A DNA stretch of 64,000 nucleotides from the NCBI RefSeq assembly GCF_001299635.1, contig NZ_JRHN01000038.1:62001-126000 (forward strand). The letters are read 5' to 3'. The stretch's first letter is position 1. Each line of letters starts with the position of its first letter. The DNA is from Clostridioides difficile. Lineage in GTDB: Bacteria; Bacillota; Clostridia; Peptostreptococcales; Peptostreptococcaceae. A program made the position numbers and the translations under genes. A model generated the notes under the pieces. It saw nothing but the letters and a program-made list of their open reading frames with translations, ran no database searches and had not been told where the DNA came from. Below, in pieces: positions 35,386 to 45,250 of the stretch.

Positions 35386-36036
35386 ATGGGTAATTTAGTT
35401 ATAGCTGTAGATGGTCCAGCAGGAGCTGGAAAAAGTACAATAGCTAAAATAGTAGCAAAAAAGCTAGATATAAATTATATAGATACAGGTGCTATGTATA
35501 GAGCAGTTACTTATAAGTGTTTAAAAAGTAATATTGATGTCAATAATGAGAAAGAAGTTATTGAGATAGCTAAAAATTCGGATATAGATTTTAAGAATAA
35601 TAATATTTACTTGGACAAAGAAATTATAAATGAAGAAATAAGAACAATAGAAGTAAGTAATAATGTTTCTGCTGTAGCCAAGATAAAAGAAGTAAGACAG
35701 TTAATGGTTGAAGTTCAACGCAGAATAGGAACAAAAAGTTCAGTAATATTAGATGGTAGAGATATAGGTTCATATGTTTTCCCAAATGCAGATTATAAAT
35801 TCTTTTTAGTAGCTACTCCAGAAGAAAGAGGAAGTAGACGTTATAAAGAACTTTGTAATAAGGGATATAATACTACTTTAAAGGAAGTAATTGAAGATAT
35901 AATAAAACGAGATGATATTGATTCAAACAGAGAATGTGCTCCATTAGTGAAAGCTAATGATGCACTAGAAATAGATACTACAGGTAAAACCATAGAAGAG
36001 GTTGTAGATGAAGTTGTCTCTAAAATAAATCTTTAG
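35386..36036 (+). CDS. cmk: Cytidylate kinase
   Basis: Phosphorylates CMP and dCMP with ATP. A 216-residue protein with the P-loop GPAGAGKS (residues 9-16), YIDTGAMYRA (about 35-44), the lid and CMP-binding block ILDGRDIGSYVFPNA (about 122) and DSNRECAPLVKA near the end. RBS GAGGTG precedes the ATG. cmk-plsC-ispH is a conserved clostridial cluster and the three genes are probably cotranscribed. Confidence 0.96.
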   Translation: MGNLVIAVDGPAGAGKSTIAKIVAKKLDINYIDTGAMYRAVTYKCLKSNIDVNNEKEVIEIAKNSDIDFKNNNIYLDKEIINEEIRTIEVSNNVSAVAKIKEVRQLMVEVQRRIGTKSSVILDGRDIGSYVFPNADYKFFLVATPEERGSRRYKELCNKGYNTTLKEVIEDIIKRDDIDSNRECAPLVKANDALEIDTTGKTIEEVVDEVVSKINL

Positions 36037-36084
36037 TTTGATGTATCATAATAAAATATAATGTAGTATTGAAGGGAGATAAAC

Positions 36085-36681
36085 GTGAATTTTTATAGAT
36101 TTGCAATAACTATTTTTAAAGGTTTTTCTAAACTGTTTTTTAAGTATGAGGTTATAGGTGCTGAGAATATTCCAGATAGAGGAAATATAGTAGTAGCCTC
36201 AAATCATAAGTCTAATCTTGACCCTGTATTTTTGGCTGCTGCTATAGAAAATAGAGAAATAGCTGCAATTGCAAAAAAAGAATTATTTAAAATTAAGCCA
36301 TTAGGATTTTTATTAAAAAAATTGCATGTTATGCCGATAAATAGAGAGAAGCCAGATGTATCTACAATAAAAACTATTTTGAGGTCTATTAGAGATGGTT
36401 ATATATTAGGTATATTCCCAGAAGGGACTAGAATTAAAGGGGATTCTTTTGGTAAAGCTAAGGCAGGTCTTTCTGTATTTACAATAAAGAGTAAGTCTAA
36501 AGTTGTTCCAGTATCGATAATATCTAAATATAAACTATTTAGTAAAGTAATTGTATATATTGGAGAACCGATATCGTTTGAAGAACATTTTAAAGAAAAA
36601 TTGAGTAATGATGACCATGAAAGAATATCACAAGAGATTTTAGAAGTAATAAAACAAAATTACTTTAAATATTCAAAATAA
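36085..36681 (+). CDS. plsC: 1-acyl-sn-glycerol-3-phosphate acyltransferase
   Basis: Acylates lysophosphatidic acid to phosphatidic acid in phospholipid synthesis. A 198-residue protein with one membrane-associated N-terminal segment, motif I NHKSNLDP (His41, Asp46), the middle block VMPINREKP (about 86) and motif III FPEGTR (about 112-117). It starts at GTG 36085 with GGGAG upstream. It lies between cmk and ispH and is cotranscribed with them. Confidence 0.93.
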   Translation: MNFYRFAITIFKGFSKLFFKYEVIGAENIPDRGNIVVASNHKSNLDPVFLAAAIENREIAAIAKKELFKIKPLGFLLKKLHVMPINREKPDVSTIKTILRSIRDGYILGIFPEGTRIKGDSFGKAKAGLSVFTIKSKSKVVPVSIISKYKLFSKVIVYIGEPISFEEHFKEKLSNDDHERISQEILEVIKQNYFKYSK

Positions 36682-36694
36682 GGGGGGAAAACCT

Positions 36695-37534
36695 GTGAAT
36701 GTAAAAATAGCAAGACATGCTGGCTTTTGTTTTGGAGTTAAAAGAGCAATGAAAATGGCATGGGATGAAGTAGAAAAAAATAATTCTGGTATATATGCTC
36801 TAGGACCTCTTATTCATAATAAACAAGCAGTAGCAAAATATGAAGAAAAAGGTCTTAAGACTGTAGATGAAATTGATATAATACCAAATTATGAAAATAT
36901 GATAATCAGGTCTCATGGAGTTCCTGAGAAAATATATAAAGAGGCAAAAGATAAAAAACTAAAAATAGTAGATACTACATGTCCATTTGTAAAGAAAATA
37001 CATACAGTAGTAAGCGAGTATCATAATAAAGGCTATGAAATAATAGTTATTGGAGATATGAAACATCCAGAAGTAATAGGCATAAATGGATGGTGTGAAA
37101 ATTCAGCAATAATAATAAAGACTGTAGAACAGATGGAAAATATGGACTTGGATAATTCAAAAAAATATTGTCTTGTGGCACAGACTACAATAAATCCAGA
37201 TTTATATTCAAGTATAGTTGCTAAACTATCAGATAAACTGGAAAAAATTGTGTTTAATGATACTATTTGTTCAGCTACAAAGACAAGACAAGAATCAGCT
37301 AAAGAGTTGGCTAGAGAAGTTGATTGTATGGTAGTTATAGGGGGCAAACATAGCTCTAATACTCAAAAATTAGTAAAAGTTTGTGAAGATTTAGTTCCAA
37401 CTTTTGCAATAGAAACTAAAGATGAATTGGATGTAGATATGCTTAAAAGATATAAAACATTAGGCATTACAGCGGGAGCATCTACACCTAATTGGATAAT
37501 AGAAGAAGTTGTAACATTCATTGAAAATTTATAA
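36695..37534 (+). CDS. ispH: 4-hydroxy-3-methylbut-2-enyl diphosphate reductase
   Basis: Last enzyme of the MEP isoprenoid pathway, converting HMBPP to IPP and DMAPP. A 279-residue protein with the three cluster-binding cysteines Cys12 (GFCFGVKRA), Cys96 (DTTCPFVKK) and Cys192 (NDTICSATKTRQ), and the conserved GPLIHN and GGKHSSNTQKL motifs. It starts at GTG 36695 with GGGGGG upstream. In many clostridia IspH is fused to ribosomal protein S1 domains; this one ends without S1. Fourth gene of the run beginning at 34084, or third of cmk-plsC-ispH. Confidence 0.96.
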   Translation: MNVKIARHAGFCFGVKRAMKMAWDEVEKNNSGIYALGPLIHNKQAVAKYEEKGLKTVDEIDIIPNYENMIIRSHGVPEKIYKEAKDKKLKIVDTTCPFVKKIHTVVSEYHNKGYEIIVIGDMKHPEVIGINGWCENSAIIIKTVEQMENMDLDNSKKYCLVAQTTINPDLYSSIVAKLSDKLEKIVFNDTICSATKTRQESAKELAREVDCMVVIGGKHSSNTQKLVKVCEDLVPTFAIETKDELDVDMLKRYKTLGITAGASTPNWIIEEVVTFIENL

Positions 37535-37580
37535 GTTCAGTAAATAATACAGCATGTGGACATTGTTATAACATAGAACT

Positions 37581-37627
37581 TATCTATTTATCATATGTGA
37601 TTTCATACTACATGTGATAAATAGATA
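37581..37627. repeat. Hairpin downstream of ispH
   Basis: Thirteen-base perfect arms 37581-37593 and 37615-37627 around a 21-base loop. No T run follows; it may protect or pause the transcript. Confidence 0.5.
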
Positions 37628-37637
37628 GCCTAATATC

Positions 37638-37692
37638 AAAAAGTGTGTATCTTAATGTATGAGAAATTAATAATATAAGATGCGCACTTTTT
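37638..37692 (+). terminator. Terminator of the cmk-plsC-ispH operon
   Basis: Arms 37638-37654 and 37676-37692 (AAAAAGTGTGTATCTTA with its near-complement ending in TTTTT). Confidence 0.75.
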
Positions 37693-37716
37693 AATATTAA
37701 GAATATAAAAGATAAA

Positions 37717-37751
37717 TTGATATTGATTATCAATAACAAATAAAATATAAT
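37717..37751 (+). promoter_or_regulatory. Promoter with Fur-like box
   Basis: TTGATT (37723-37728), 17 bases, TATAAT (37746-37751). Over the -35 lies TGATATTGATTATCA (37718-37732), which matches the Fur 15-mer TGATAATnATTATCA with a single mismatch and is nearly palindromic. Fur-Fe2+ binding there would block transcription of the exporter gene that follows. Confidence 0.65.
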
Positions 37752-37786
37752 ATAATTATTGTGAAATTAGGTAAGGAGGTAAATTA

Positions 37787-38932
37787 ATGGAAATGCTAAT
37801 ATCTGCTTCTGAAGAAGCATTTTTACATGTAGGTTCTATGATTGGATTTTTTATTTTGTTATTTGGATATATTAATTATAAAACTAGTGGGAATTTTACT
37901 AATATAATATCAAAAAACAGAAAACTTCAACCTTTGATAGGGGCTTTAATTGGAGCTATACCAGGTTGTGGGGGAAGTTTAGCAATAATGCCATTATACA
38001 TAAATGGGAAGTTGAGCTTTGGTGCAATAATCGCAAGTTTAATAGCTAGTATGGGAGATGCTGCATTTGTACTTATCTCAGCGAATATTAAGATGTATTT
38101 TTTTGTTACAATAGTTAGTACTATTACAGGAATAATAACTGGGCAGTTAGTAGATTGTTTTAAACTTGAAGAAAAATTAGGATTAAAAAAGCGAAGAGAA
38201 TTGGATAAACACAGTATAAATAAAACCAACTCTAAAGAAGCACATAATCATGATGAAATAATATTGGACAATCTTGCTAAATCTCATGGCAACACAAATA
38301 GACTTGCATTTATAATAACACATGGGAAAGGATATAAAATTTATATAGGAATTGTATTAATAGGTTTTATATTTATGTTGCTTGCTCACTCTGGGCTTAA
38401 TCTACCTATAATTGAGAAGCTACATTCCTTAGAAGAAGCAATTGCAGTTATTGGAATATTATTTTCAATAATTTATATGTGGTGTTTTAAAAAAGTATTT
38501 AAAAATTCCAACCAAAAAGAAGAGGAAAATAAAAAGATTTCTCTAAGAGAAATGCTTATACACTCTGTTGGTGAAATATCATTTGTAATTACATGGATTT
38601 TTATTGCATATCTTATTTATGATTTGATAATATTAATTTTAGGTGGAGATGAATACTTAGTCAAACTAGTATTATCAACTGGCGTAATAAGTGTATTTAT
38701 AGGTGCAGGTCTTGGACTTATTCCAGGGTGTGGTATACAAATTGTGCTTATGTCATTCTATTTGAAGGGAACTATACCACTTGGTGCAGTTATAGCCAAC
38801 TCTATCTCTCAAGATGGAGATGCACTTTTTCCACTTCTAGCAATGGATAAAAAATCGTCTTTATGGGCCATGATTATTACCACTATACCAGCAATACTTG
38901 TAGGTATGATAGTTTATGTATTTTTAGGATAA
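37787..38932 (+). CDS. 10-TM putative heavy-metal (manganese-type) exporter
   Basis: A 381-residue polytopic protein of the ArsP_2/putative manganese transporter family. Two inverted halves share the motif GxIPGCGG: GAIPGCGGSLAIMPLYI (about 57) and GLIPGCGIQIVLMSFYL (about 315), each followed by a GDA motif (SMGDAAF; QDGDALF). A His-rich cytoplasmic linker (KEAHNHDE, about 150) could sense or bind metal. RBS AAGGAGG is present. The Fur-like box over its promoter suggests that it is derepressed in low iron. Metal specificity is not proven; Mn2+ or Fe2+ efflux is likeliest. Confidence 0.82.
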   Translation: MEMLISASEEAFLHVGSMIGFFILLFGYINYKTSGNFTNIISKNRKLQPLIGALIGAIPGCGGSLAIMPLYINGKLSFGAIIASLIASMGDAAFVLISANIKMYFFVTIVSTITGIITGQLVDCFKLEEKLGLKKRRELDKHSINKTNSKEAHNHDEIILDNLAKSHGNTNRLAFIITHGKGYKIYIGIVLIGFIFMLLAHSGLNLPIIEKLHSLEEAIAVIGILFSIIYMWCFKKVFKNSNQKEEENKKISLREMLIHSVGEISFVITWIFIAYLIYDLIILILGGDEYLVKLVLSTGVISVFIGAGLGLIPGCGIQIVLMSFYLKGTIPLGAVIANSISQDGDALFPLLAMDKKSSLWAMIITTIPAILVGMIVYVFLG

Positions 38933-39044
38933 AGATGATTATATACAGATAACTAAGAATGAATAATACAAGTTTATAAATTTATATTTCAAGATTAATA
39001 ATAAGCAAGTGTAAAGTAAAAATTTAATATGACTGAGCTATTAA

Positions 39045-39082
39045 AGAGAACATGAGGGATAATATTATTTCTCATGTTCTCT
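39045..39082 (+). terminator. Intrinsic terminator
   Basis: AGAGAACATGAG pairs with CTCATGTTCTCT (39045-39056 and 39071-39082). It lies 112 bases after the exporter gene. Confidence 0.75.
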
Positions 39083-39224
39083 CTGTTTAATTAAATGAAT
39101 ATTGGAACAAATTTCAAGTGATACTTTTTATTAAAACTCATATATAATATATATTAATAAATTAAATTATAATATGTAATACAACAAGTATATTGATATA
39201 AAAAACTTAAGAGGAGTTGTAAAA

Positions 39225-40922
39225 ATGAGTACTTTAAAGAAAAAGTGTGATGTAGCAAGTGGAAGAGATAAAGCTGACATTGTACTTAAAAATGGAACAA
39301 TCATAAATGTATTTACAGAAGAATTGATAGTGGGAGATGTGGCAATAGTGGAAGATACTATTGTTGGTATTGGGGATTACAATGGGAATGTAGAAATTGA
39401 TTGTAGTGGTAAATATATATCACCTGGCTTTATTGATGCACATATGCATATCGAATCTACAATGGTAATGCCAATTGAATTATCAAAAAAATTATTGAAA
39501 TCAGGTACGACAACTATCATCGCTGACCCACATGAATTGGTTAATGTAAAAGGAGCAAATGCAATAGATTTTTTATTAGAATCGACAAAAGATATACCAC
39601 TTAATGTATATATTATGATGCCTTCATCTGTACCTGCGACAAGATTTGAAACTAATGGAATCGGTAAATTTTGTGCAAAAGACATGGAGAAGTACATACA
39701 GAATCCTAGGATTTTAGGATTAGGAGAGGTAATGTGCTTTAATGATGTTATAGATTCTGAAAAAGAAATCTTAGATAAATTAGAACTTTTTAAAAGTAAG
39801 ATTGTAGATGGGCATGCTCCAAATATAAGTGGGAAATCACTTCAGACATATGTGTGTGCAGGAATAGAAAATGACCACGAATGTATAACTTTTGATGAGG
39901 TATATGAAAAATTGAGAGCAGGTCTAAAGATTTTAATAAGGGAAGGTAGTGCAGCGAAGAACTTGAAATCTATAGTAAAGGGATTGTTAAATCATAACTT
40001 ACCAATTGAAGAATTTATGTTTTGTACAGATGATAAGCATTTAGATGATATAGAAAAACAAGGTCATATAAGATGGAATATAAAATGTGCAATTGATTTA
40101 GGTATGGAACCTATCAAAGCCATAAAGATTGCAACATATAATTCGGCAAAAGTATATGGGTTAAAAAAGATTGGAGCAATAGGAGCTGGTTATAAAGCTG
40201 ATATTGTTGTGTTGAATAGTTTAAATGAAATGGAAGTGGAGAGTGTTTATAAAGATGGTAAATTGGTAACTAAAGAAATGTTCTCTAATTACAATTATGA
40301 GATTAAAGACAAAGAGTTACTCAATACAGTTAAATTTAAAGAGATTAGTAAAGAGAAAATACAGTTAAAATCAAATGAAAAAAATTATGTGATGGAAATT
40401 GTACCTTATCAAATTTTAACAAATAAATTGTATGAATCCATACCAAATGTAGATGGATATTTTATTCCAAATAAAGAGTATTCAAAGCTTTGTGTTGTTG
40501 AGAGACATAAAATGACTGGGAATATATCAATTGCACCACTAAAAGGCTTTGGAATAAAAAATGGAGCAATAGCCACTACTGTGGCTCATGATTCTCATAA
40601 TATAATAGTTGCAGGAGATAATGATGATGACATAATAATTGCAATAAATTATTTGAAAGAAATTCAAGGTGGTTATGTAATTGTATCAAATGGAAAAGTT
40701 ATTGCACACCTGAATCTTCAAGTCGCTGGATTAATTAGTACTCTTCAAGCTGAAGAAGTACAGGAAACGACTGACAATATGTTGGAGATAGCAAGAAATA
40801 TGGGAGTGCCAAAGTATGTAGACCCTTTTATTACGCTTTCTTTTATGGCGCTTCCTGTTGTTCCACAAATAAGACTTACTGATTTAGGTTTGTTTGATGT
40901 TGAAGAATTTAAATTTATATAG
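39225..40922 (+). CDS. ade: Adenine deaminase
   Basis: Hydrolyses adenine to hypoxanthine and ammonia. A 565-residue amidohydrolase-fold protein with the metal-binding HMHIEST (about 74), ADPHELVNV (about 108), DGHAPNISG (about 193) and the C-terminal block GGYVIVSNGKVIAHLNL, all typical of bacterial Ade rather than of eukaryotic-type deaminases. RBS GAGGAG. It is monocistronic between two terminators, so purine salvage is regulated alone here; no purine riboswitch is visible upstream. Confidence 0.95.
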   Translation: MSTLKKKCDVASGRDKADIVLKNGTIINVFTEELIVGDVAIVEDTIVGIGDYNGNVEIDCSGKYISPGFIDAHMHIESTMVMPIELSKKLLKSGTTTIIADPHELVNVKGANAIDFLLESTKDIPLNVYIMMPSSVPATRFETNGIGKFCAKDMEKYIQNPRILGLGEVMCFNDVIDSEKEILDKLELFKSKIVDGHAPNISGKSLQTYVCAGIENDHECITFDEVYEKLRAGLKILIREGSAAKNLKSIVKGLLNHNLPIEEFMFCTDDKHLDDIEKQGHIRWNIKCAIDLGMEPIKAIKIATYNSAKVYGLKKIGAIGAGYKADIVVLNSLNEMEVESVYKDGKLVTKEMFSNYNYEIKDKELLNTVKFKEISKEKIQLKSNEKNYVMEIVPYQILTNKLYESIPNVDGYFIPNKEYSKLCVVERHKMTGNISIAPLKGFGIKNGAIATTVAHDSHNIIVAGDNDDDIIIAINYLKEIQGGYVIVSNGKVIAHLNLQVAGLISTLQAEEVQETTDNMLEIARNMGVPKYVDPFITLSFMALPVVPQIRLTDLGLFDVEEFKFI

Positions 40923-40951
40923 ATTATAATATTATAAAAACAACAATAAAC

Positions 40952-40983
40952 AGACAGTATTTAATATATATTGAATACTGTCT
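40952..40983 (+). terminator. Intrinsic terminator of ade
   Basis: AGACAGTATT pairs with AATACTGTCT (40952-40961 and 40974-40983), followed by ATTTTAATT. Confidence 0.75.
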
Positions 40984-41194
40984 ATTTTAATTAGTCTATT
41001 ATTTAAAGAGATTTTAAGTTTGAATAATAGACTTAAAGTATTTTTATTTATTTTTAGTATATAAATATATGAAAATTATATATTGATGAATTTTTATACA
41101 TAAAAAATAAAATATTTTATTTACGAACAGATATATGGGGTAATAATATATACATAATATAAATTTATCAATAAAAATAAAAGGAGAGATATAT

Positions 41195-41659
41195 ATGTTG
41201 AGTATAGGAACAAAAGCACCAGAATTTACATTAGAAGATAAAGATGGAAATAAAGTAAGTATGTCAGATTTTAAAGGAAAAAAAGTAGTAGTATATTTTT
41301 ATCCTAAAGATAATACACCAGGTTGCACACGCCAAGCTTGTGCTTTTAGAAACGCGTATGATGGGTTTAAAAAGGATGATGTACAAGTTATTGGTATAAG
41401 TAAAGATAGTATAAAATCACATCAAAAATTTGCAGAAAAACATGAACTGCCATTTATTTTACTTTCTGACCCTGATTTAGTTGCCATTAAAGCCTTTGAT
41501 GTATGGAAAGAGAAAAAAATGTATGGAAAAACTGCATTGGGAGTTGTGCGAGCAACATATATCATAGATGAAAATGGAATTATTGAAAAGGTATTTGAAA
41601 AAGCAAAGCCAGATACAAATGCACAAGAAATTCTTGAATATTTGGAAAAACAGGAGTAA
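41195..41659 (+). CDS. bcp: Thiol peroxidase Bcp (peroxiredoxin, AhpC/TSA family)
   Basis: Reduces hydrogen and organic peroxides with thioredoxin. A 154-residue thioredoxin-fold protein. The peroxidatic Cys44 is in YPKDNTPGC, and the resolving Cys49 lies five residues later, the Bcp/PrxQ atypical 2-Cys pattern. RBS AAGGAGAG. yaaA follows nine bases after the stop, so two peroxide-defence genes share a transcript. Confidence 0.95.
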   Translation: MLSIGTKAPEFTLEDKDGNKVSMSDFKGKKVVVYFYPKDNTPGCTRQACAFRNAYDGFKKDDVQVIGISKDSIKSHQKFAEKHELPFILLSDPDLVAIKAFDVWKEKKMYGKTALGVVRATYIIDENGIIEKVFEKAKPDTNAQEILEYLEKQE

Positions 41660-41668
41660 TAGAAATTT

Positions 41669-42412
41669 ATGATTGTAATGTTATCACCAGCTAAAAATAT
41701 GAAGCACGTAGAAACATTTGATAGAGAATTAAGTTTGCCTTGTTTTATAGATAATGCAAAAGAAATAGTGGAGAATATAAAAATATTTAGTATAGAAGAT
41801 TTCAAAAACAAAATGAAAATCAATGAAAAACTAGCTACATTAAATAAAAATAGATTTGAGAGCATTAAGTTTGATAGACTTGGGAGTCCTGCAATCTTAA
41901 CTTATGATGGAATGCAATATAAAAACATAGAAGCACATAGTTTTACAAAGCAAGATGAAGAATTTGCAGATGGTTGTATTCGAATCATAAGTGGATTGTA
42001 TGGAGTTATAAAACCATATGACAGCATATATGAATATAGATTAGAAATGCAGACAAAATTACAGATACAAGAATTTAAGAATTTATATGAATATTGGGGA
42101 AATAGCATATATAAAGAACTAATTAAACAAAAAAAGGCTATCGTCAATCTGACATCAAATGAATACAGTAAATCCATAGAAAAATTTATTAAAGATAGTG
42201 ATACATATATTACATGTACTTTTAAAGTAAGTAAAAATGGTAAATTGAAAGTTGAATCTACACAAGCAAAGAAAGCTAGAGGAATGATGGTAAAATATAT
42301 TGTAAAAAATAGAGTAAGAGATATTGAGGAACTAAAGAAGTTTAATTTAGGTGGATATAAGTATCAAGAAAAGCTATCTGATAATGGTGAATATGTATTT
42401 GTAAAAGAGTAG
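41669..42412 (+). CDS. yaaA: Peroxide stress protein YaaA
   Basis: A 247-residue DUF328/YaaA protein. It begins MIVMLSPAKNM and has SPAILTYDGMQYKNIEA-like, ISGLYGVIKPYD and QAKKARGMMVKYIVKNR blocks. In E. coli YaaA limits iron-dependent oxidative damage during peroxide stress and binds DNA. It sits immediately downstream of bcp, so the operon has one theme, peroxide defence. Confidence 0.93.
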   Translation: MIVMLSPAKNMKHVETFDRELSLPCFIDNAKEIVENIKIFSIEDFKNKMKINEKLATLNKNRFESIKFDRLGSPAILTYDGMQYKNIEAHSFTKQDEEFADGCIRIISGLYGVIKPYDSIYEYRLEMQTKLQIQEFKNLYEYWGNSIYKELIKQKKAIVNLTSNEYSKSIEKFIKDSDTYITCTFKVSKNGKLKVESTQAKKARGMMVKYIVKNRVRDIEELKKFNLGGYKYQEKLSDNGEYVFVKE

Positions 42413-42537
42413 ATAGTTTTAAATATTAAATAGCATTGTTAAATTTAGGTAAAATATGCTTATTGTGTATTGAATTGAGCTTAATTTTAAAATATAATTA
42501 TTCTTAAATCAAAAAAAGAAAGGAGTGATCTTCCAAA

Positions 42538-45195
42538 ATGGAAAATCACAAACAGATGCCTTGGCATTCAAGAGCAACACATGAAATTTTAGAAAGTCTA
42601 GATTCATCAGAAGAGGGGCTCACCGATACCGAGGCGGAAAAACGGATTAAAGAGAATGGTTTAAATGAACTGAGAAAAAAACCACCTAGAACAACTTTAC
42701 AAATGCTTTGGAGTCAAATTACAGATGCTATGGTTTTAATCTTAATAGGAGCAGCCATATTATCTTTGATATTTGGAGAATTTACAGAAGCTTTTGTAAT
42801 ACTAATAATTGTAACAGTAAATGCAGTTATTGGAATCGTTCAAGAGAAAAAAGCAGAATCATCATTAGAAGCATTAAAAAATATGAATTCACCTATAGCT
42901 CGTGTTATGCGTGAGGGTGAAGAAAGTGTTATTCCAGCAAGTAATCTTGTAGTAGGAGATATTGTTTTTTTAGAAGATGGGGCGATGGTTCCAGCAGACC
43001 TTCGTTTGATAGAGACATCAAGTTTAAAAATTCAAGAAGCTTCATTAACGGGAGAATCTGTTCCATCAGAAAAAGACTCAGATACAATCTTACCTGAAGA
43101 ATGTGTATTAGGAGACCGTAGCAATATGGCTTATACATCCTCAATTGTCACATATGGTAGAGGTGTAGGTGTTGTAGTTGCAACTGGTATGGATACAGAA
43201 GTGGGTAACATAGCACATCTTTTAGATTCACAAGATGATTTTGATACTCCTATAAAACGTAAACTTAATACTGTTGGAAAGACATTAAGTGTAATAGGTA
43301 TTATTGTATGCGTTGTTATATTTGCAATAGGTGCATTTTATCAGAGACCTCTCTTGCCAATGTTTATGATTGCAATTTCCCTTGCCATATCAATTATTCC
43401 AGAGGGATTACCTGCAACAGCTACTATTGTAATGGCTTTAGGCGTACAACGTATGGCTAAAAGAAATGCTTTAATTAGAAAATTACCTGCTGTTGAAACA
43501 CTAGGAGGAGCTACAGTAATATGTTGTGATAAAACTGGTACATTAACTTTAAATAAGATGACTGTTACACATATTGCTGTAAATGGAGATTTTGAATCTG
43601 GGAAAGTTACATCAATAGATACTGCATCTGAAAAACATCCACTAGTATATAAAGAGATTGTTTATGCTGGTGCACTTTGTAATGATGCATGTATTAATCC
43701 AGATAAAACAGATGAAATATTAGGTGACCCAACAGAGGGTGCATTAATTTTTATGGCTAACAAATTTGGAATAGATCAAGAAGCTCTTGAAGAAGAATAT
43801 CCACGTGTATTTGAACAGCCTTTTGATTCTGATAGAAAATGTATGACAACTGTTCATAATATAGATGGAAAGATTACTGCTTATACTAAAGGTGCAGTAG
43901 ATGAAATTCTTGACTTATGTACTAAAATATTAACATCAAAAGGTGAAAGAAATATTACCGAATTGGATAAAAAGAATATACACGAATTATGTCTTACTAT
44001 GTCTAAAGATGCATTGCGTGTACTTGGTTTTGCGAAGCGTGAGATTTCATCTATACCAAAAGAAGATAATGAAAATATAGAATATGATTTGACATTTATA
44101 GGTATGGTTGGTATGATTGACCCTCCAAGAACTGAGGTAATTGATGCAGTAAATACTTGTAAAGAAGCAGGTATAAGAACCATAATGATAACTGGTGACC
44201 ATAAAGTTACTGCTACAACAATAGCTCATGAATTAGGAATATGGAATGAAGGAAATACTGTTATATCTGGTGATGAACTTGATAATTTAAGTGATGATGA
44301 GCTAGATGAGGCTGTTAAAAATGCTACAGTATTTGCACGTGTGTCCCCTTTTGATAAACTTAGAATTATACAATCTCTAAAAAGAATTGGAGAAGTGCCA
44401 GCAATGACTGGAGATGGAGTAAACGATTCTCCTGCCTTAAAATCTGCTGATATTGGTATAGCTATGGGTATAAGTGGTACAGACGTTGCAAAAGATTCTT
44501 CTGATATGATTTTAATGGATGATAGCTTTACAACAATTGCTTATGCAATAAAAGAAGGTAGACGTGTATATAGAAATATACAGAAAGTTATACAATTCTT
44601 ACTTGTTGGTAATATAGCAGAGATACTTACATTGTTTGTTGCAATATTATTAAATTGGGACACTCCACTTCTTGCAGTTCATATTTTGTGGGTAAACCTT
44701 GCAACTGCTACACTTCCAGCCCTTGCGCTTGGAGTTGACCCACCAAGTAGAAATATAATGAAGCATCAGCCAGTGAAATCAACAACCTTATTTGAAAAAA
44801 ATCTTATACAAAGAGTAGTTACTCAAGGTATATTTGTGGCAATAATGACTATTTTAGCATATAAAATTGGTCTTAATATAGAAAATCATGCTGTAGGTCA
44901 GACAATGGCATTTTGTGTATTAGCATTTTCACAAATGTTAAGAGCATTTAGTCAGCGTTCAAATACAGATTCCATGTTTAATAAAAATAATGGTAAGAAT
45001 CCATTTCTTTTAATTTCATTTTTAACTTCTGCATTACTAATAGCAGTAATACTATTTGTACCTGTCTTTAGAAATGCATTCAGTTTAACTATTTTAAATG
45101 GTTCAGAATGGCTCATAACAATCATTCTAGCCACAATGTCTGTAGTTCAAGTAGAAGTTGGAAAAGTTATTAAAAGAAAAATTTCAAAAAAATAG
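42538..45195 (+). CDS. P2-type cation-transporting ATPase, probable Ca2+ pump
   Basis: An 885-residue P-type ATPase. It has an N-terminal cation ATPase domain, the actuator motif TGES (about 178), the phosphorylated Asp331 in CDKTGTLTLNKMTV, the nucleotide-domain KGA motif (TKGAVDEILDLC, about 452) and the hinge TGDGVNDSPALKSADIGIAMG (about 622). M4 carries IPEGLPA, whose Glu is a Ca2+ ligand in SERCA-like pumps, and M6 has a matching NLATATLPAL segment. It probably exports Ca2+ or Mn2+ from the cytoplasm. RBS AAAGGAG. Its stop is immediately followed by the promoter of the methionine genes. Confidence 0.92.
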   Translation: MENHKQMPWHSRATHEILESLDSSEEGLTDTEAEKRIKENGLNELRKKPPRTTLQMLWSQITDAMVLILIGAAILSLIFGEFTEAFVILIIVTVNAVIGIVQEKKAESSLEALKNMNSPIARVMREGEESVIPASNLVVGDIVFLEDGAMVPADLRLIETSSLKIQEASLTGESVPSEKDSDTILPEECVLGDRSNMAYTSSIVTYGRGVGVVVATGMDTEVGNIAHLLDSQDDFDTPIKRKLNTVGKTLSVIGIIVCVVIFAIGAFYQRPLLPMFMIAISLAISIIPEGLPATATIVMALGVQRMAKRNALIRKLPAVETLGGATVICCDKTGTLTLNKMTVTHIAVNGDFESGKVTSIDTASEKHPLVYKEIVYAGALCNDACINPDKTDEILGDPTEGALIFMANKFGIDQEALEEEYPRVFEQPFDSDRKCMTTVHNIDGKITAYTKGAVDEILDLCTKILTSKGERNITELDKKNIHELCLTMSKDALRVLGFAKREISSIPKEDNENIEYDLTFIGMVGMIDPPRTEVIDAVNTCKEAGIRTIMITGDHKVTATTIAHELGIWNEGNTVISGDELDNLSDDELDEAVKNATVFARVSPFDKLRIIQSLKRIGEVPAMTGDGVNDSPALKSADIGIAMGISGTDVAKDSSDMILMDDSFTTIAYAIKEGRRVYRNIQKVIQFLLVGNIAEILTLFVAILLNWDTPLLAVHILWVNLATATLPALALGVDPPSRNIMKHQPVKSTTLFEKNLIQRVVTQGIFVAIMTILAYKIGLNIENHAVGQTMAFCVLAFSQMLRAFSQRSNTDSMFNKNNGKNPFLLISFLTSALLIAVILFVPVFRNAFSLTILNGSEWLITIILATMSVVQVEVGKVIKRKISKK

Positions 45196-45224
45196 TTGAC
45201 AAAATTAGGAAAAATATATAAGAT
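45196..45224 (+). promoter_or_regulatory. Promoter of the metY-metA SAM-riboswitch transcript
   Basis: TTGACA (45196-45201), 17 bases, TAAGAT (45219-45224), starting at the base after the ATPase stop codon. Confidence 0.65.
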
Positions 45225-45250
45225 ATAAAACATAGAAAAATTAAATAAAT

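Noticed and set aside
37535-37786. Manganese (yybP-ykoY) riboswitch before the metal exporter
   Set aside because: The conserved GGGGAGUA-type motifs are absent; only hairpins, a promoter and the Fur-like box are seen.
39083-39224. Purine riboswitch before ade
   Set aside because: No match to the conserved TATAATCNTGATAATATGG-like core; region is plain AT-rich.
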